Of a stretch of DNA of 64,000 nucleotides, positions 51,066-59,822 are shown piece after piece. Source of the DNA: G965279355 sp965279355 (lineage in GTDB: Bacteria; Pseudomonadota; Alphaproteobacteria; CACIAM-22H2). The DNA lies in NCBI GenBank assembly GCA_965279355.1, contig OZ257155.1, positions 1,364,001 through 1,428,000 of the forward strand, written 5' to 3'. The stretch's first letter is position 1. Each line of letters starts with the position of its first letter. The translations under genes and the position numbers were made by a program. The notes below the pieces were generated by a model that made no database searches, was not told the origin of the DNA, and saw only the letters and a program-made list of their open reading frames with translations.

Positions 51066-53063
51066 CTAACCTGCCGCCTTGAAGACGACGAGTTCCACGC
51101 CTTCATCGACCTGCTCGCCGACCTTGTAGCGAACGCGCTCGACGATGCCGTCGGCCGGCGCCTTGATCGTGTGCTCCATCTTCATCGCTTCGAGAATGAG
51201 AAGTGGCGTGCCGCGCTTCACCGTCGCGCCATTCTTAACCCGTACTGCGACAATCTTGCCCGGCATCGGCGCGGTAAGCTTGCCGATATCGGCCGCCGCT
51301 GCATCCCTGCCCCGCGTTGGATCGACGACGACGAAACTGAAATTCGACCCGGCCTCGATCAGTGTCAGGCGATCATCCCGCCGCACAACGGCCACCTCGA
51401 AGGACTCACCGTCGAGCTCGCCGGTAAGACGACGGTCATCAAGCGTGCCCGACGTCAGAAAGGCTTTATCGGCGACAACGATTGCGAAGCCGCCCATGCG
51501 AAATTGAATCGACACGGTTGTTTCCGCCGCCCCTTCACGCATGACGATCCCATGCGCCGCCGCATCATTGAGGCGCCAGCCATTGACCGCGGCCCAGGGC
51601 GTAAACGGATCGGCAGACCGGCGGGCCGCGCGTGTTGTGTTGGCGCGGGCATCCAGTATCAGCGCCAATGCCGCGAGGGCGATAATCCGGGCCGGCGCAG
51701 GAACCTGTTTCGGCACCAGCGTATCCATGTGCCGGGCGATGAAACCGGTATCGAGTTCGGCCCGGCCAAACGCCGGATGGGCCGCGATCGCCGCCAGAAA
51801 ATTGCGATTGGTCGGTGGGCCGACAATCTCGCAGCGCGCCAGCGCCGCCTTCAGTGCGTCGACGGCTTCGGCGCGGTCCTGACCCCACACCACCAGCTTG
51901 GCGATCATCGGATCGTAGTGGATCGAAATCGTGTCGCCCTGCCTGACGCCGGTCTCAACCCGCAAGGCCGGACTCTCATCCGGAAAGACCAGATGATCGA
52001 TGGCCCCGCTCGCCGGCAGGAAATCGCGCGCGGGGTCTTCCGCGTAGAGACGCGCCTCCAGCGCGTGGCCGCTGATCTTAAGCTCGTCCTGACGGCGTAG
52101 CAGTTTGCCGCCATCAGCGACGACAAGCTGCCACTCCACAAGATCCTGACCGGTGATCATCTCGGTCACCGGATGCTCGACCTGCAAACGGGTGTTCATC
52201 TCCATGAAATAGAACTTGCCGTCACGATCGACGATGAACTCGATGGTTCCCGCACCGCGATAATCGACCGCGCGCGCCGCTTTCACCGCGGCTTCGCCCA
52301 TGGTGCGGCGCGTTGCCTCCGGCAGGCCCGGCGCCGGCGCTTCTTCGATCACCTTCTGGTGCCGCCGCTGGATCGAGCAGTCGCGCTCGAACAGATGCAC
52401 AGCGTTGCCGTGACTGTCGGCGAAGACCTGAATTTCAATGTGGCGCGGCTGCAGTAGATATTTCTCGATCAGCAGCTTGTCATCGCCAAACGACGATGCC
52501 GCTTCGCGCCGCGCGCCAGCCATCGCGTCCTCAAGGTCGTCCTCGCTCTCGACGATGCGCATGCCCTTGCCACCGCCACCGGCGCTGGCTTTGATCAGCA
52601 CCGGATAACCGATCCTGCTGGCCGCCACGGCAAAGGTCTTCAAATCCTGTTGCGCGCCGTGGAAGCCCGGTACCGTCGGCACGCCGGCCTTCTCCATCAG
52701 CGCCTTGGCGGCACTCTTGTCGCCCATGGCGCGGATGGCGGCAGGCGGCGGGCCGACGAAAACGATTCCCGCCGCGGCGCACGCCTCGGCAAATGCCGCG
52801 TTCTCCGACAAGAAACCGTAGCCGGGATGAATGGAATCCGCCTTGGCCTGTCTGGCGGCAGCAATGACGGCATCGATGTGGAGATAGCTGTCCCGCGCCG
52901 GCGCCGGACCGACCGGCACCGCTTCATCAGCCAATACGACATGCCGCGCGTTGCGGTCCGCGTCGGAATAGATGGCAATGGTGCGGATGCCCAGACGCTT
53001 CGCAGTGCGGATCACCCGGCAGGCGATCTCTCCGCGATTGGCGATCAGGAGCCGCTGGAACAT
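51066..53063 (-). CDS. liuD: Methylcrotonyl-CoA carboxylase biotin-containing alpha subunit
   Basis: About 665 residues from ATG 53063 (MFQRLLIANRGEIACRVIR). Domains: biotin carboxylase (1-445, ATP-grasp with ASAGGGGKGMRIVES), a middle BT-type segment, and a C-terminal biotinyl domain with LILEAMKMEHTIKAP whose Lys carries biotin. With the beta subunit encoded upstream it converts 3-methylcrotonyl-CoA to 3-methylglutaconyl-CoA. Sequence alone could also fit a related acyl-CoA carboxylase; the neighbours point to leucine. Confidence 0.94.
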   Translation of the reverse strand: MFQRLLIANRGEIACRVIRTAKRLGIRTIAIYSDADRNARHVVLADEAVPVGPAPARDSYLHIDAVIAAARQAKADSIHPGYGFLSENAAFAEACAAAGIVFVGPPPAAIRAMGDKSAAKALMEKAGVPTVPGFHGAQQDLKTFAVAASRIGYPVLIKASAGGGGKGMRIVESEDDLEDAMAGARREAASSFGDDKLLIEKYLLQPRHIEIQVFADSHGNAVHLFERDCSIQRRHQKVIEEAPAPGLPEATRRTMGEAAVKAARAVDYRGAGTIEFIVDRDGKFYFMEMNTRLQVEHPVTEMITGQDLVEWQLVVADGGKLLRRQDELKISGHALEARLYAEDPARDFLPASGAIDHLVFPDESPALRVETGVRQGDTISIHYDPMIAKLVVWGQDRAEAVDALKAALARCEIVGPPTNRNFLAAIAAHPAFGRAELDTGFIARHMDTLVPKQVPAPARIIALAALALILDARANTTRAARRSADPFTPWAAVNGWRLNDAAAHGIVMREGAAETTVSIQFRMGGFAIVVADKAFLTSGTLDDRRLTGELDGESFEVAVVRRDDRLTLIEAGSNFSFVVVDPTRGRDAAAADIGKLTAPMPGKIVAVRVKNGATVKRGTPLLILEAMKMEHTIKAPADGIVERVRYKVGEQVDEGVELVVFKAAG

Positions 53064-53070
53064 TCCCGCG

Positions 53071-53856
53071 TCAGGCGCTCCAGCCCGGCTTGCGCTTCTC
53101 CAGGAACGCCGCGAAACCTTCCTTGGCCTCCGGTGTCGCTCGCAGTTTGGCAATCGTATGCGCCGTGTCAGCAATGATCGCGGCATCGATCGGGCGATGG
53201 GCGATGCGGCGGATATGCGCCTTGGCCTGGCCCTGCGCCTTCGGTCCACCCAGCGCCAGATTATCGACCGTCTTGGCGACCAGCCCCATCAGCTCGTTTG
53301 CTTTGCAGACCTGATGAACCAGTCCAATGCGCTGCGCATCCGCCGCCGAGAACCGCTCGGCTGTCAGTGCATAGCGCCGCGCCTGTCGCTCACCGATGGC
53401 CGCGACGAGATGCGGCCCGATCACCGACGGAATGATGCCGAACCGCACTTCGGTCACCGCGAACTGTGCCGTCTCGACGGCAAACACGATATCGCAGCAG
53501 GCCATAACACCGACGCCGCCCCCGAACGCACTGCCCTGGACCGCGGCAATCGTCGGCTTGGGAAAGAAATTCAGCGCCCGCAGCGAGTCCGCGAACGCCT
53601 CGGCGTCCTTGATATTGTCGGCTTCGGATTGCGTCGACTGGCGCTTCATCCAGTTCATATCGGCACCGGCACAGAAGCTCTTGCCGCGCGCGGCGATCAC
53701 CAGCGCGCGCACCTTGTCGTCTGCTTCCAGCCGCTTCAACTCACTCGCAAGGCTGGCAATGAACGCCTCGTCGAACGCGTTGTGAACTTCCGGGCGGTTG
53801 AACCACATCGTGGCGATACCACGGCTGTCGATTTCGGTCTCGATCGGATTTGCCAT
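53071..53856 (-). CDS. liuC: Enoyl-CoA hydratase family protein, probable methylglutaconyl-CoA hydratase
   Basis: A 261-residue crotonase-fold enzyme. The oxyanion-hole segments are KSFCAGADMNWMKRQ and GSAFGGGVGVMACCDI, and the helix with EVRFGIIPSVIGPH is typical. Placed between the two carboxylase subunit genes in the same operon, it should hydrate 3-methylglutaconyl-CoA to HMG-CoA. It starts 3 bp after liuB and ends 7 bp before liuD. Confidence 0.9.
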   Translation of the reverse strand: MANPIETEIDSRGIATMWFNRPEVHNAFDEAFIASLASELKRLEADDKVRALVIAARGKSFCAGADMNWMKRQSTQSEADNIKDAEAFADSLRALNFFPKPTIAAVQGSAFGGGVGVMACCDIVFAVETAQFAVTEVRFGIIPSVIGPHLVAAIGERQARRYALTAERFSAADAQRIGLVHQVCKANELMGLVAKTVDNLALGGPKAQGQAKAHIRRIAHRPIDAAIIADTAHTIAKLRATPEAKEGFAAFLEKRKPGWSA

Positions 53857-53859
53857 TGT

Positions 53860-55467
53860 TTACATCCTGAAGACGCCAAAGCGTGTCGGTTCGATCGGCG
53901 CATTCAGCGACGCCGAGATTGAAAGGCCGAGCACCATGCGGGTGTCGGCGGGGTCGATGATACCGTCATCCCACAGCCGGGCCGATGCGTAATAGGGGTG
54001 CCCCTGCGTTTCGTACTGGGCACGCAGCGGCGCCTTGAAGGCTTCTTCCTCTTCGGCGGGCCATGTCTTGCCCTGTGCCTTCAGCCCATCGCGTCGCACC
54101 GTGGCCAGCACGTTGGCCGCCTGATCGCCGCCCATGACGGAGATGCGCGCGTTCGGCCACATGAAAAGGAAGCGCGGGTTATAGGCGCGGCCGCACATGC
54201 CGTAATTGCCGGCGCCGAAACTGCCGCCGACAATGACCGTGAATTTCGGCACGTTGGCGCAAGCCACGGCCGTCACCAGCTTCGCGCCGTCGCGGGCAAT
54301 GCCCCCGGCTTCGTATTTCTTGCCGACCATGAATCCGGAAATGTTCTGCAGGAAGACCAGCGGAATGCCGCGCTGGGCGCAGAGCTCGATGAAATGCGCG
54401 CCCTTGAGCGCCGATTCCGAAAACAGGATGCCGTTATTGGCGACGATCCCGACGGGATAACCGAAGATATGCGCGAAACCGGTGACGAGTGTGGTGCCGT
54501 AGAGCGGCTTGAACTCGTCGAACACGCTGCCGTCGACGATCCGCGCGATCACCTCGCGAATGTCATAGGGCCGGCGGAGATCGGTGGGCACGATGCCGTA
54601 GAGCTCTTCGGCCGCATAAAGCGGCTCGACCGGTTCGCGCATTTCGATATTGGGCGATTTGACCCGGTTGAGATTGCCGACGATGCGGCGCGCGATACCC
54701 AGCGCATGCGCATCATCCTGCGCGTAGTGGTCGGCTACGCCTGACACCCGCGCATGCACTTCGGCGCCGCCGAGTTCCTCGGCAGTCACGTCCTCACCGG
54801 TTGCCGCCTTCACCAGCGGCGGCCCGCCGAGGAAGATCGTGCCCTGATTCTTTACGATGATGGATTCATCGGCCATCGCCGGGACATAGGCGCCGCCCGC
54901 CGTGCAGGAGCCCATCACGGCGGCGATCTGCGGAATGCCGGCGGCAGACATCGTCGCTTGATTGTAGAAGATGCGCCCGAAATGATCGCGGTCGGGAAAC
55001 ACTTCATCCTGGTTGGGCAGATTGGCGCCGCCTGAGTCGACGAGATAGATGCACGGCAGATTATTCGCGCGCGCGATCTCCTGCGCCCGCAGATGCTTCT
55101 TCACGGTGACGGGATAGTAGGTGCCGCCTTTTACCGTCGCGTCGTTGCAGACGATCACGCATTCGCGACCCGAGACGCGGCCGACGCCGGTGATCAGCCC
55201 CGCCGCCGGCACTTCGCCGCCATACATGCCGTAGGCCGCGAACTGCGACAGTTCGAGAAACGGGGAACCCGGATCGAGCAGCATCCGCACCCGCTCACGC
55301 GGCAACAGCTTGCCGCGTGATGTATGACGCTTGCGGGACTCAGGACCGCCGCCTTCGCTGATCGTCGCCACCCTGGCGCGCAGATCGGCGACGAGTGCCC
55401 GCATCGCCGCATCGTTCGCAGCGAAGGCGTCGTCACGGAGATCGATGGCGGTCTTGATTGCGGTCAT
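53860..55467 (-). CDS. liuB: Methylcrotonyl-CoA carboxylase beta (carboxyltransferase) subunit
   Basis: About 535 residues from ATG 55467 (MTAIKTAIDLRDDAFAAND), two bases beyond the previous stop; longer in-frame starts run through the rhodanese gene and are rejected. Carboxyltransferase signatures: HTSRGKLLPRERVRMLLDPG, YLVDSGGANLPNQDEVFPD, MGSCTAGGAYVPAMADE and GGSFGAGNYGMCGRAYNP. The last three are characteristic of MCC rather than propionyl-CoA carboxylase. Confidence 0.95.
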   Translation of the reverse strand: MTAIKTAIDLRDDAFAANDAAMRALVADLRARVATISEGGGPESRKRHTSRGKLLPRERVRMLLDPGSPFLELSQFAAYGMYGGEVPAAGLITGVGRVSGRECVIVCNDATVKGGTYYPVTVKKHLRAQEIARANNLPCIYLVDSGGANLPNQDEVFPDRDHFGRIFYNQATMSAAGIPQIAAVMGSCTAGGAYVPAMADESIIVKNQGTIFLGGPPLVKAATGEDVTAEELGGAEVHARVSGVADHYAQDDAHALGIARRIVGNLNRVKSPNIEMREPVEPLYAAEELYGIVPTDLRRPYDIREVIARIVDGSVFDEFKPLYGTTLVTGFAHIFGYPVGIVANNGILFSESALKGAHFIELCAQRGIPLVFLQNISGFMVGKKYEAGGIARDGAKLVTAVACANVPKFTVIVGGSFGAGNYGMCGRAYNPRFLFMWPNARISVMGGDQAANVLATVRRDGLKAQGKTWPAEEEEAFKAPLRAQYETQGHPYYASARLWDDGIIDPADTRMVLGLSISASLNAPIEPTRFGVFRM

Positions 55468-55468
55468 C

Positions 55469-55882
55469 TCAACCCTTGGCCGGCTTGCGCGGCTCGTAGG
55501 CAGCAACCGGACCGCCGTTTTCCTTCCAGGCCTTGAGGCCGCCCTCGACCTGCGCGACACGGGGCAGGCCCATATCCTGCATCGTGTGCGTCGCCAGCGC
55601 CGAGCGCCACGCCGTCTGGCAATAGACCAGGAAGCGTTTGCCGGAGCCAAAGACCTCGCGGAAATACGGGCTGGTCGGATCGATCCAGAATTCGAGCATG
55701 CCGCGCGTCGCATGCAGCGCGCCGTCGATCATCCCTTCGCGTTCCAGTTCGCGTGGATCGCGGATGTCCACGAACACGACATCGGGATCGCCGTGCAGCT
55801 TGATCGCCTCGGCGATCGGCACCGTCTCGATCTTCGCGTAGGCCTCGTCGAGAAGCTGCTTGTGGGTCTTCTTCAGAGCCAT
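55469..55882 (-). CDS. Rhodanese-like domain protein
   Basis: A 137-residue single rhodanese domain. The active loop reads VYCQTAWRSAL, with catalytic Cys and an Arg five residues on; VFVDIRDPRELEREG is the conserved N-terminal strand-turn. Such proteins carry persulfide sulfur or act in thiol chemistry. It is embedded in the leucine operon, 9 bp after the isomerase-like gene and 1 bp before liuB, but its link to leucine breakdown is unknown. Confidence 0.9.
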   Translation of the reverse strand: MALKKTHKQLLDEAYAKIETVPIAEAIKLHGDPDVVFVDIRDPRELEREGMIDGALHATRGMLEFWIDPTSPYFREVFGSGKRFLVYCQTAWRSALATHTMQDMGLPRVAQVEGGLKAWKENGGPVAAYEPRKPAKG

Positions 55883-55891
55883 GACGTCTCC

Positions 55892-56491
55892 TTACCAGCG
55901 CTTCTCAAGCCAGCGATCGACCTGATCGAGGCGATCCGCGCCCCAGAAGGCTTCGCCATCGGCGATCACAAACGGCGAGCCGAACACATTGAGTGCCAGC
56001 GCCGCGTCCACTTCGGCGCGCAGCTTCTCCTTGGTGGCGGGAGCACCGATCCCGGCCTTCACATCCGACTTGTCGACACCAAGAGTCGCAGCAATGTCGG
56101 CACAAGCGTCGGCGCCTGAAATATCGCGGGCCTCGCCGAAGGCTGCATGATACGCCGCCTTGGCAAAGCGCACCGCCAGCGCCGGATCTTTACCCTGCAG
56201 CCAGAAGAAGGCGCGGCTGGCATTCACCGCCAGGAAGGGAAACGGCGACGGCAGCTTGAGCGGGACCCCCAACAGACGGGCGAAGCGATCCCAGTCGTGC
56301 AGGATGTAATCAGACTTGATCGGCATATCGACCAGCGGCTTCGAGTTGGTCAGCTTGAACGCCACGCCGAGCAGATGCGGGCGCCAGTTTACGGCCCGGT
56401 TGTGCTTCGCCGCGATCGCTTCGATCTGCACCGCGGCGAGATAGCCATAGGGGCTGGAGAAGTCGAAATAGAAATCGATCGGGTCGGCCAT
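55892..56491 (-). CDS. 2-hydroxychromene-2-carboxylate isomerase / DsbA-like (kappa GST) family protein
   Basis: About 199 residues. ATG 56491 is chosen because AGGAG lies 6 bases before it; an ATG at 56497 touches that site. It starts ADPIDFYFDFSSPYGYLAAV, where a Ser replaces the CxxC cysteines of DsbA, as in HCCA isomerases and kappa-class GSTs. FGSPFVIADGEAFWGADRLD near the end is the conserved cis-Pro and helix. Members are glutathione-dependent isomerases or transferases. Role in this leucine operon unknown. Confidence 0.88.
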   Translation of the reverse strand: MADPIDFYFDFSSPYGYLAAVQIEAIAAKHNRAVNWRPHLLGVAFKLTNSKPLVDMPIKSDYILHDWDRFARLLGVPLKLPSPFPFLAVNASRAFFWLQGKDPALAVRFAKAAYHAAFGEARDISGADACADIAATLGVDKSDVKAGIGAPATKEKLRAEVDAALALNVFGSPFVIADGEAFWGADRLDQVDRWLEKRW

Positions 56492-56500
56492 CGACATCTC

Positions 56501-57004
56501 CTAGCGCCAGCCGACGCAATAAGGTTCCGGCTTCATGTCCGTCGGCTCTCCCGGCTGGCCGGGTGGCGGGAAACGCTGCTTGAAGGTGAACGCGCGGGCA
56601 GTAGGGCCGCTCCGGCGCAGGCGCTCAAGGCGGACCATTCCTTCTTCCAGCGATGGCGTGTGCCCGGCCCGCACCCACCACATGACCTGATAGGCGAGCG
56701 TCGGACGCTCAAACCACTCATGACGCCGCGTCATCACTTTCGTGTGCGCGGAACGATACACAAACTCAAACAGCGCCTCGACCGAGTTCCACACCGACAT
56801 GTTGGCGATCAGATTGGGATCGTCGCTTACCTTGATATCCGTTGCGTTGCCGCTGTCGCTCTTGAGACGCCACACAAAACCCGGCGAAGCTTCGGCAAGG
56901 GCGTTCACGCCATCCAGCGCCAGCATGAATTCCGCCAGGAGCGGACTGTCGAGCGGCGCGACCGCGCGGGCCACATTCAATTGAGCAATGTGCCAGTCGG
57001 TCAT
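56501..57004 (-). CDS. DUF3291 domain-containing protein
   Basis: A 167-residue ferredoxin-fold monooxygenase-like protein of unknown function. The family pattern is clear: HIAQLNVARAVAPLDSPLLA at the start, SPGFVWRLKSD, NMSVWNSVEALFEFVYRSAH and EWFERPTLAYQVMWWV. Its ATG overlaps the RidA gene stop by four bases (57001-57004). It lies inside the leucine operon. Confidence 0.88.
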   Translation of the reverse strand: MTDWHIAQLNVARAVAPLDSPLLAEFMLALDGVNALAEASPGFVWRLKSDSGNATDIKVSDDPNLIANMSVWNSVEALFEFVYRSAHTKVMTRRHEWFERPTLAYQVMWWVRAGHTPSLEEGMVRLERLRRSGPTARAFTFKQRFPPPGQPGEPTDMKPEPYCVGWR

Positions 57005-57393
57005 GTCTTCTCCCTTCGCCGTGCCACGACTTCGATCTCGATCTTCATGCGGGGATCGATCAGACCGCAGATCAACGCCGTTGCCGCCGGCCTGATCTCG
57101 CCCAAGGTTTCACCCAGCACGGCCGCGCAGGTTTCCCAATCCCCGGCATCCGGCAGGTAATAGCGGGCCTGAACGATATCAGCGAGGGATGCGCCGGCAT
57201 CGCTCAGCACCTTGCCGATGGTCCGGAAACACTGCCGCGTCTGCTCCGCCGGGTCGTCGGAGATCGTCATCGTCGCGTAATCGAAGCCGGTCGTGCCGGA
57301 AATGAAGATGAAGTCGCCATCGATCACCGCGCGGCTGTAGCCCCACTTCTTTTCGTACTCCGAGCCGGTCGAGATCAGGCGGCGCACGGTCAT
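57001..57393 (-). CDS. RidA/YjgF family protein
   Basis: A 130-residue protein of the RidA superfamily, which deaminates reactive imines or enamines. It carries FIFISGTTGFDYATM, QTRQCFRTIGKVLSDAGASL, VQARYYLPD and a C-terminal ALICGLIDPRMKIEIEVVA. The conserved Arg of active RidA subfamilies sits where this protein has DPRMKIEIE, so activity is plausible. Both ends overlap neighbours by four bases (Pmp3-like gene upstream, DUF3291 gene downstream), indicating tight translational coupling. Confidence 0.9.
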   Translation of the reverse strand: MTVRRLISTGSEYEKKWGYSRAVIDGDFIFISGTTGFDYATMTISDDPAEQTRQCFRTIGKVLSDAGASLADIVQARYYLPDAGDWETCAAVLGETLGEIRPAATALICGLIDPRMKIEIEVVARRREKT

Positions 57394-57641
57394 GGCTTCG
57401 CGGGGCCCTTCACCGCATCGATCAGGGCCTGGTTGCGCTTGTCCGCCTTATGGCTGTTGATCGCCAGAACCGCGTGCAGCACGCCGATCGCCCAGACGAC
57501 AAAGCCGCCCCACGCGAAGATGATGGTCACCCACAGGACGATCGCCACCACGTAGAAGACGAGGTTGATGATGGCCTGAAACCACTTCCCGGTCAGGAGC
57601 AGCGCCAGCGGCGAGATGAAGATCGCAAGCAGGTAGATCAT
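57390..57641 (-). CDS. YqaE/Pmp3-like small membrane protein
   Basis: An 83-residue protein from ATG 57641 (MIYLLAIFISPLALLLTGKW) with two transmembrane helices (about 2-17 and 23-58, the second region broken by FAWGG). The short hydrophobic pair with a GKW-FQAIINLV turn resembles Pmp3/YqaE proteolipids, which affect membrane potential and stress tolerance. It follows the isovaleryl-CoA dehydrogenase gene by 8 bp and overlaps the RidA gene by four. The tail SHKADKRNQALIDAVKGPAKP is basic and cytoplasmic. Confidence 0.75.
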   Translation of the reverse strand: MIYLLAIFISPLALLLTGKWFQAIINLVFYVVAIVLWVTIIFAWGGFVVWAIGVLHAVLAINSHKADKRNQALIDAVKGPAKP

Positions 57642-57649
57642 GGAACTCT

Positions 57650-58822
57650 CTAGGCGGTTTCGGAGAATAATTCGCGACCAATCAGCCAGCGGCGGATTTC
57701 CGACGTGCCGGCGCCGATTTCGTAGAGCTTGGCGTCGCGCAGCAGGCGGCCGGTCGGGTAGTCGTTGATATAGCCGTTGCCACCGAGCAGCTGGATGGCA
57801 TCGAGCGCGACCTGCGTTGCTTTTTCTGCCGCGTAAAGGATGGCGCCGGCCGCGTCCTTGCGGCTGGTCTGGTTGCGGTCGCAGGCCTTGGCGACGGCAT
57901 AGACATACGCCTTGCAGGCATTGGTCGTGGTGTACATGTCGGCAAGCTTGCCCTGCACCAGCTGGAACTCGCCGATCGCCTGGCCGAACTGCTTGCGCTC
58001 GTGAACATACGGTACCACGACATCGAGACAGGCCTGCATGATCCCGCAGGGGCCAGCGGCCAGCACAGAGCGCTCGTAGTCGAGGCCGCTCATCAGCACG
58101 TTCACGCCCTTGCCGACATTGCCCAGCACGTTTTCTTCCGGGACCTCGCAATCCTGGAACACCAACTCGCAGGTGTTGGAGCCGCGCATGCCGAGCTTGT
58201 CGAGCTTCTGCGCCGTCGAGAATCCCTTGAAGCCTTTCTCGATCAGGAACGCCGTCATACCGCGCGCACCCGCGGCGGGGTCGGTCTTGGCGTAGACCAC
58301 CAGCACGTCGGCATCGGGGCCGTTGGTGATCCACATCTTGCCGCCGTTGATGATGTAACGGTCGCCCTTCTTCTCAGCCTTGGTGCGCATGCTAACCACA
58401 TCAGATCCCGCACCCGGCTCCGACATGGCGAGCGCGCCGACAAAATCGCCCGAGATGAGCTTGGGCAGATATTTTTTCCGCTGCGCTTCGTTGCCGTTGC
58501 GGCGGATCTGGTTCACGCAGAGATTGGAATGCGCGCCGTAGGACAGGCCGACCGATGCCGAGGCGCGGCTGACCTCTTCCATCGCCACGCAATGCTCGAG
58601 ATAGCCCATCGCGGCGCCGCCATATTCTTCCTCGACGGTCACACCGAGAATCCCCAGCGCGCCCATTTTCTTCCAGAGATCGGCGGGGAAATCGTTCTGG
58701 CGGTCGATCTCGGCGGCGCGCGGCGCGATTTCGGTTTCCGCAAAGGCGCGCACACTGTCGCGCAGCATGTCGGCGTTCTCGCCCAGCCCGAAATCGAACT
58801 CCGGCATCCGGTTCGCGATCAT
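57650..58822 (-). CDS. liuA: Isovaleryl-CoA dehydrogenase
   Basis: A 390-residue FAD enzyme oxidising isovaleryl-CoA to 3-methylcrotonyl-CoA. Acyl-CoA dehydrogenase signatures: ALAMSEPGAGSDVVSMRTKA and, at the C-terminus, DAIQLLGGNGYINDYPTGR followed by DAKLYEIGAGTSEIRR. The catalytic base in isovaleryl-CoA dehydrogenases is a Glu in the LDYER segment rather than the later position used by other family members; GLDYERSVLAAGPCGIM fits that type. It starts the enzymatic order of the leucine operon. Confidence 0.94.
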   Translation of the reverse strand: MIANRMPEFDFGLGENADMLRDSVRAFAETEIAPRAAEIDRQNDFPADLWKKMGALGILGVTVEEEYGGAAMGYLEHCVAMEEVSRASASVGLSYGAHSNLCVNQIRRNGNEAQRKKYLPKLISGDFVGALAMSEPGAGSDVVSMRTKAEKKGDRYIINGGKMWITNGPDADVLVVYAKTDPAAGARGMTAFLIEKGFKGFSTAQKLDKLGMRGSNTCELVFQDCEVPEENVLGNVGKGVNVLMSGLDYERSVLAAGPCGIMQACLDVVVPYVHERKQFGQAIGEFQLVQGKLADMYTTTNACKAYVYAVAKACDRNQTSRKDAAGAILYAAEKATQVALDAIQLLGGNGYINDYPTGRLLRDAKLYEIGAGTSEIRRWLIGRELFSETA

Positions 58823-58870
58823 GCGGCGTCTCTCCCTTGTGGAAACTCTATCCCCGGCGCGTGGCCGTGC

Positions 58871-59353
58871 CTAGCGCGCTTGAGGGCCGTCGGATTGTCC
58901 CGCCATGGTCATCAGGGTCATCAGCATCATCGCGCAGGCATGCTCGGCCCCGTCCCGCACCGCGAACACATCCACCTGGCAGACGGTAAGCGTCCGGCCC
59001 GGCTTCACCACCCGTCCGCGCGCGATGAGGCGGCTGCCATGGGACGGCGCCATGAAATTCAGTTTGTATTCGACCGACAGGATCGAGGCATCGGCCGGCA
59101 TCAGGGTGAAGGCCGCGTATCCGCCGGCCGTGTCGGCGATCGTGCCGACGATGCCGCCATGGAAATAGCCGTGCTGCTGGGCGAGATCCGGCCGGAAGTC
59201 GAGGGCGACGTCGACCTCGCCGGGCGCGACATGCACAATTTCCGCGCCGATCAGGCGCATGGCGCCCTGGCGCCCGAAACTGTCGCGGACGCGGGCTGCG
59301 AAATCTGGATTCTTGGGGGTAAACCAGCGCACCGCGTCCTCCCGGGATCGCAT
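58871..59353 (-). CDS. PaaI-family hotdog thioesterase
   Basis: A 160-residue single hotdog-fold protein. The conserved catalytic region is QQHGYFHGGIVGTIADTAGGYAAFT, with FRPDLAQQHGYFHGG matching the PaaI pattern (Gly-Gly then Asp). It probably hydrolyses acyl-CoA esters, perhaps clearing CoA in leucine degradation. It is the first gene after the LiuR operator and lies 48 bp upstream of liuA. Confidence 0.88.
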   Translation of the reverse strand: MRSREDAVRWFTPKNPDFAARVRDSFGRQGAMRLIGAEIVHVAPGEVDVALDFRPDLAQQHGYFHGGIVGTIADTAGGYAAFTLMPADASILSVEYKLNFMAPSHGSRLIARGRVVKPGRTLTVCQVDVFAVRDGAEHACAMMLMTLMTMAGQSDGPQAR

Positions 59354-59367
59354 GAGGTGAAGCCTAG

Positions 59368-59389
59368 TTGACGTTTACGTTAACGTCAA
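59368..59389 (-). promoter_or_regulatory. LiuR operator, 22-bp near-perfect palindrome
   Basis: The arms TTGACGTT (59368-59375) and AACGTCAA (59382-59389) are exactly complementary, around a central TACGTT. This matches the known LiuR (MerR-family) type of site, an AT-flanked ACGT palindrome. It lies between the liuR stop (59391) and the thioesterase start (59353), so it should control the leucine operon from its first gene. Confidence 0.8.
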
Positions 59390-59390
59390 C

Positions 59391-59822
59391 TTAGCGCGCC
59401 CGCCGCAATGTCTTCAGCCGCCCGAGACAGCGCGCCTCGACTTCGGCGAGCTCGTGCAGGGTCGTCGCGATGTCGGCGCGCTGCAGTTCGAGCTGCTGCC
59501 GGCGCTCGCGGATCTTGCCGAGGAAGAAGGAGAGCTGGCCCTTCTCGCCCGGCGGCGCGTCGTAGAGATTGATGATCTCGCGGATCTCGCCCAGCGAGAA
59601 GCCCAGCCGCTTGCCGCGCAGGATCAGCTTCAGCCGCACACGGTCGCGGGCGCTGAAGATGCGCCGCTGGCCCTGCCGCCTGGGCCTGATCAGCCCCTCG
59701 TCTTCGTAGAACCGGATGGTGCGCGTGGTGACGTCGAATTCGCCCGCGAGATCGGCGATCCCGTAGCTGGGATCGTCCGCCGCGGGATCAGCCCGTCGGC
59801 GTCGCGGCATGGACCTGCGCAT
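59391..59822 (-). CDS. liuR: MerR-family regulator of leucine/branched-chain acid degradation (LiuR)
   Basis: A 143-residue MerR-type activator/repressor. Residues 20-90 form the DNA-binding part (YGIADLAGEFDVTTRTIRFY, then EDEGLIRPRRQGQRRIFSARD), followed by a dimer coiled coil (GQLSFFLGKIRERRQQLEL) and a C-terminal part without metal-binding Cys spacing. The extra N-terminal 15 basic residues overlap the malic enzyme gene. LiuR in proteobacteria binds ACGT palindromes upstream of liu genes; one lies directly downstream here. Confidence 0.9.
   Translation of the reverse strand: MRRSMPRRRRADPAADDPSYGIADLAGEFDVTTRTIRFYEDEGLIRPRRQGQRRIFSARDRVRLKLILRGKRLGFSLGEIREIINLYDAPPGEKGQLSFFLGKIRERRQQLELQRADIATTLHELAEVEARCLGRLKTLRRAR

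Noticed and set aside
59391..59822. LiuR as a heavy-metal MerR regulator
   Set aside because: No Cys pair for metal binding is in the C-terminal part, and the ACGT palindrome and liu genes point to LiuR.
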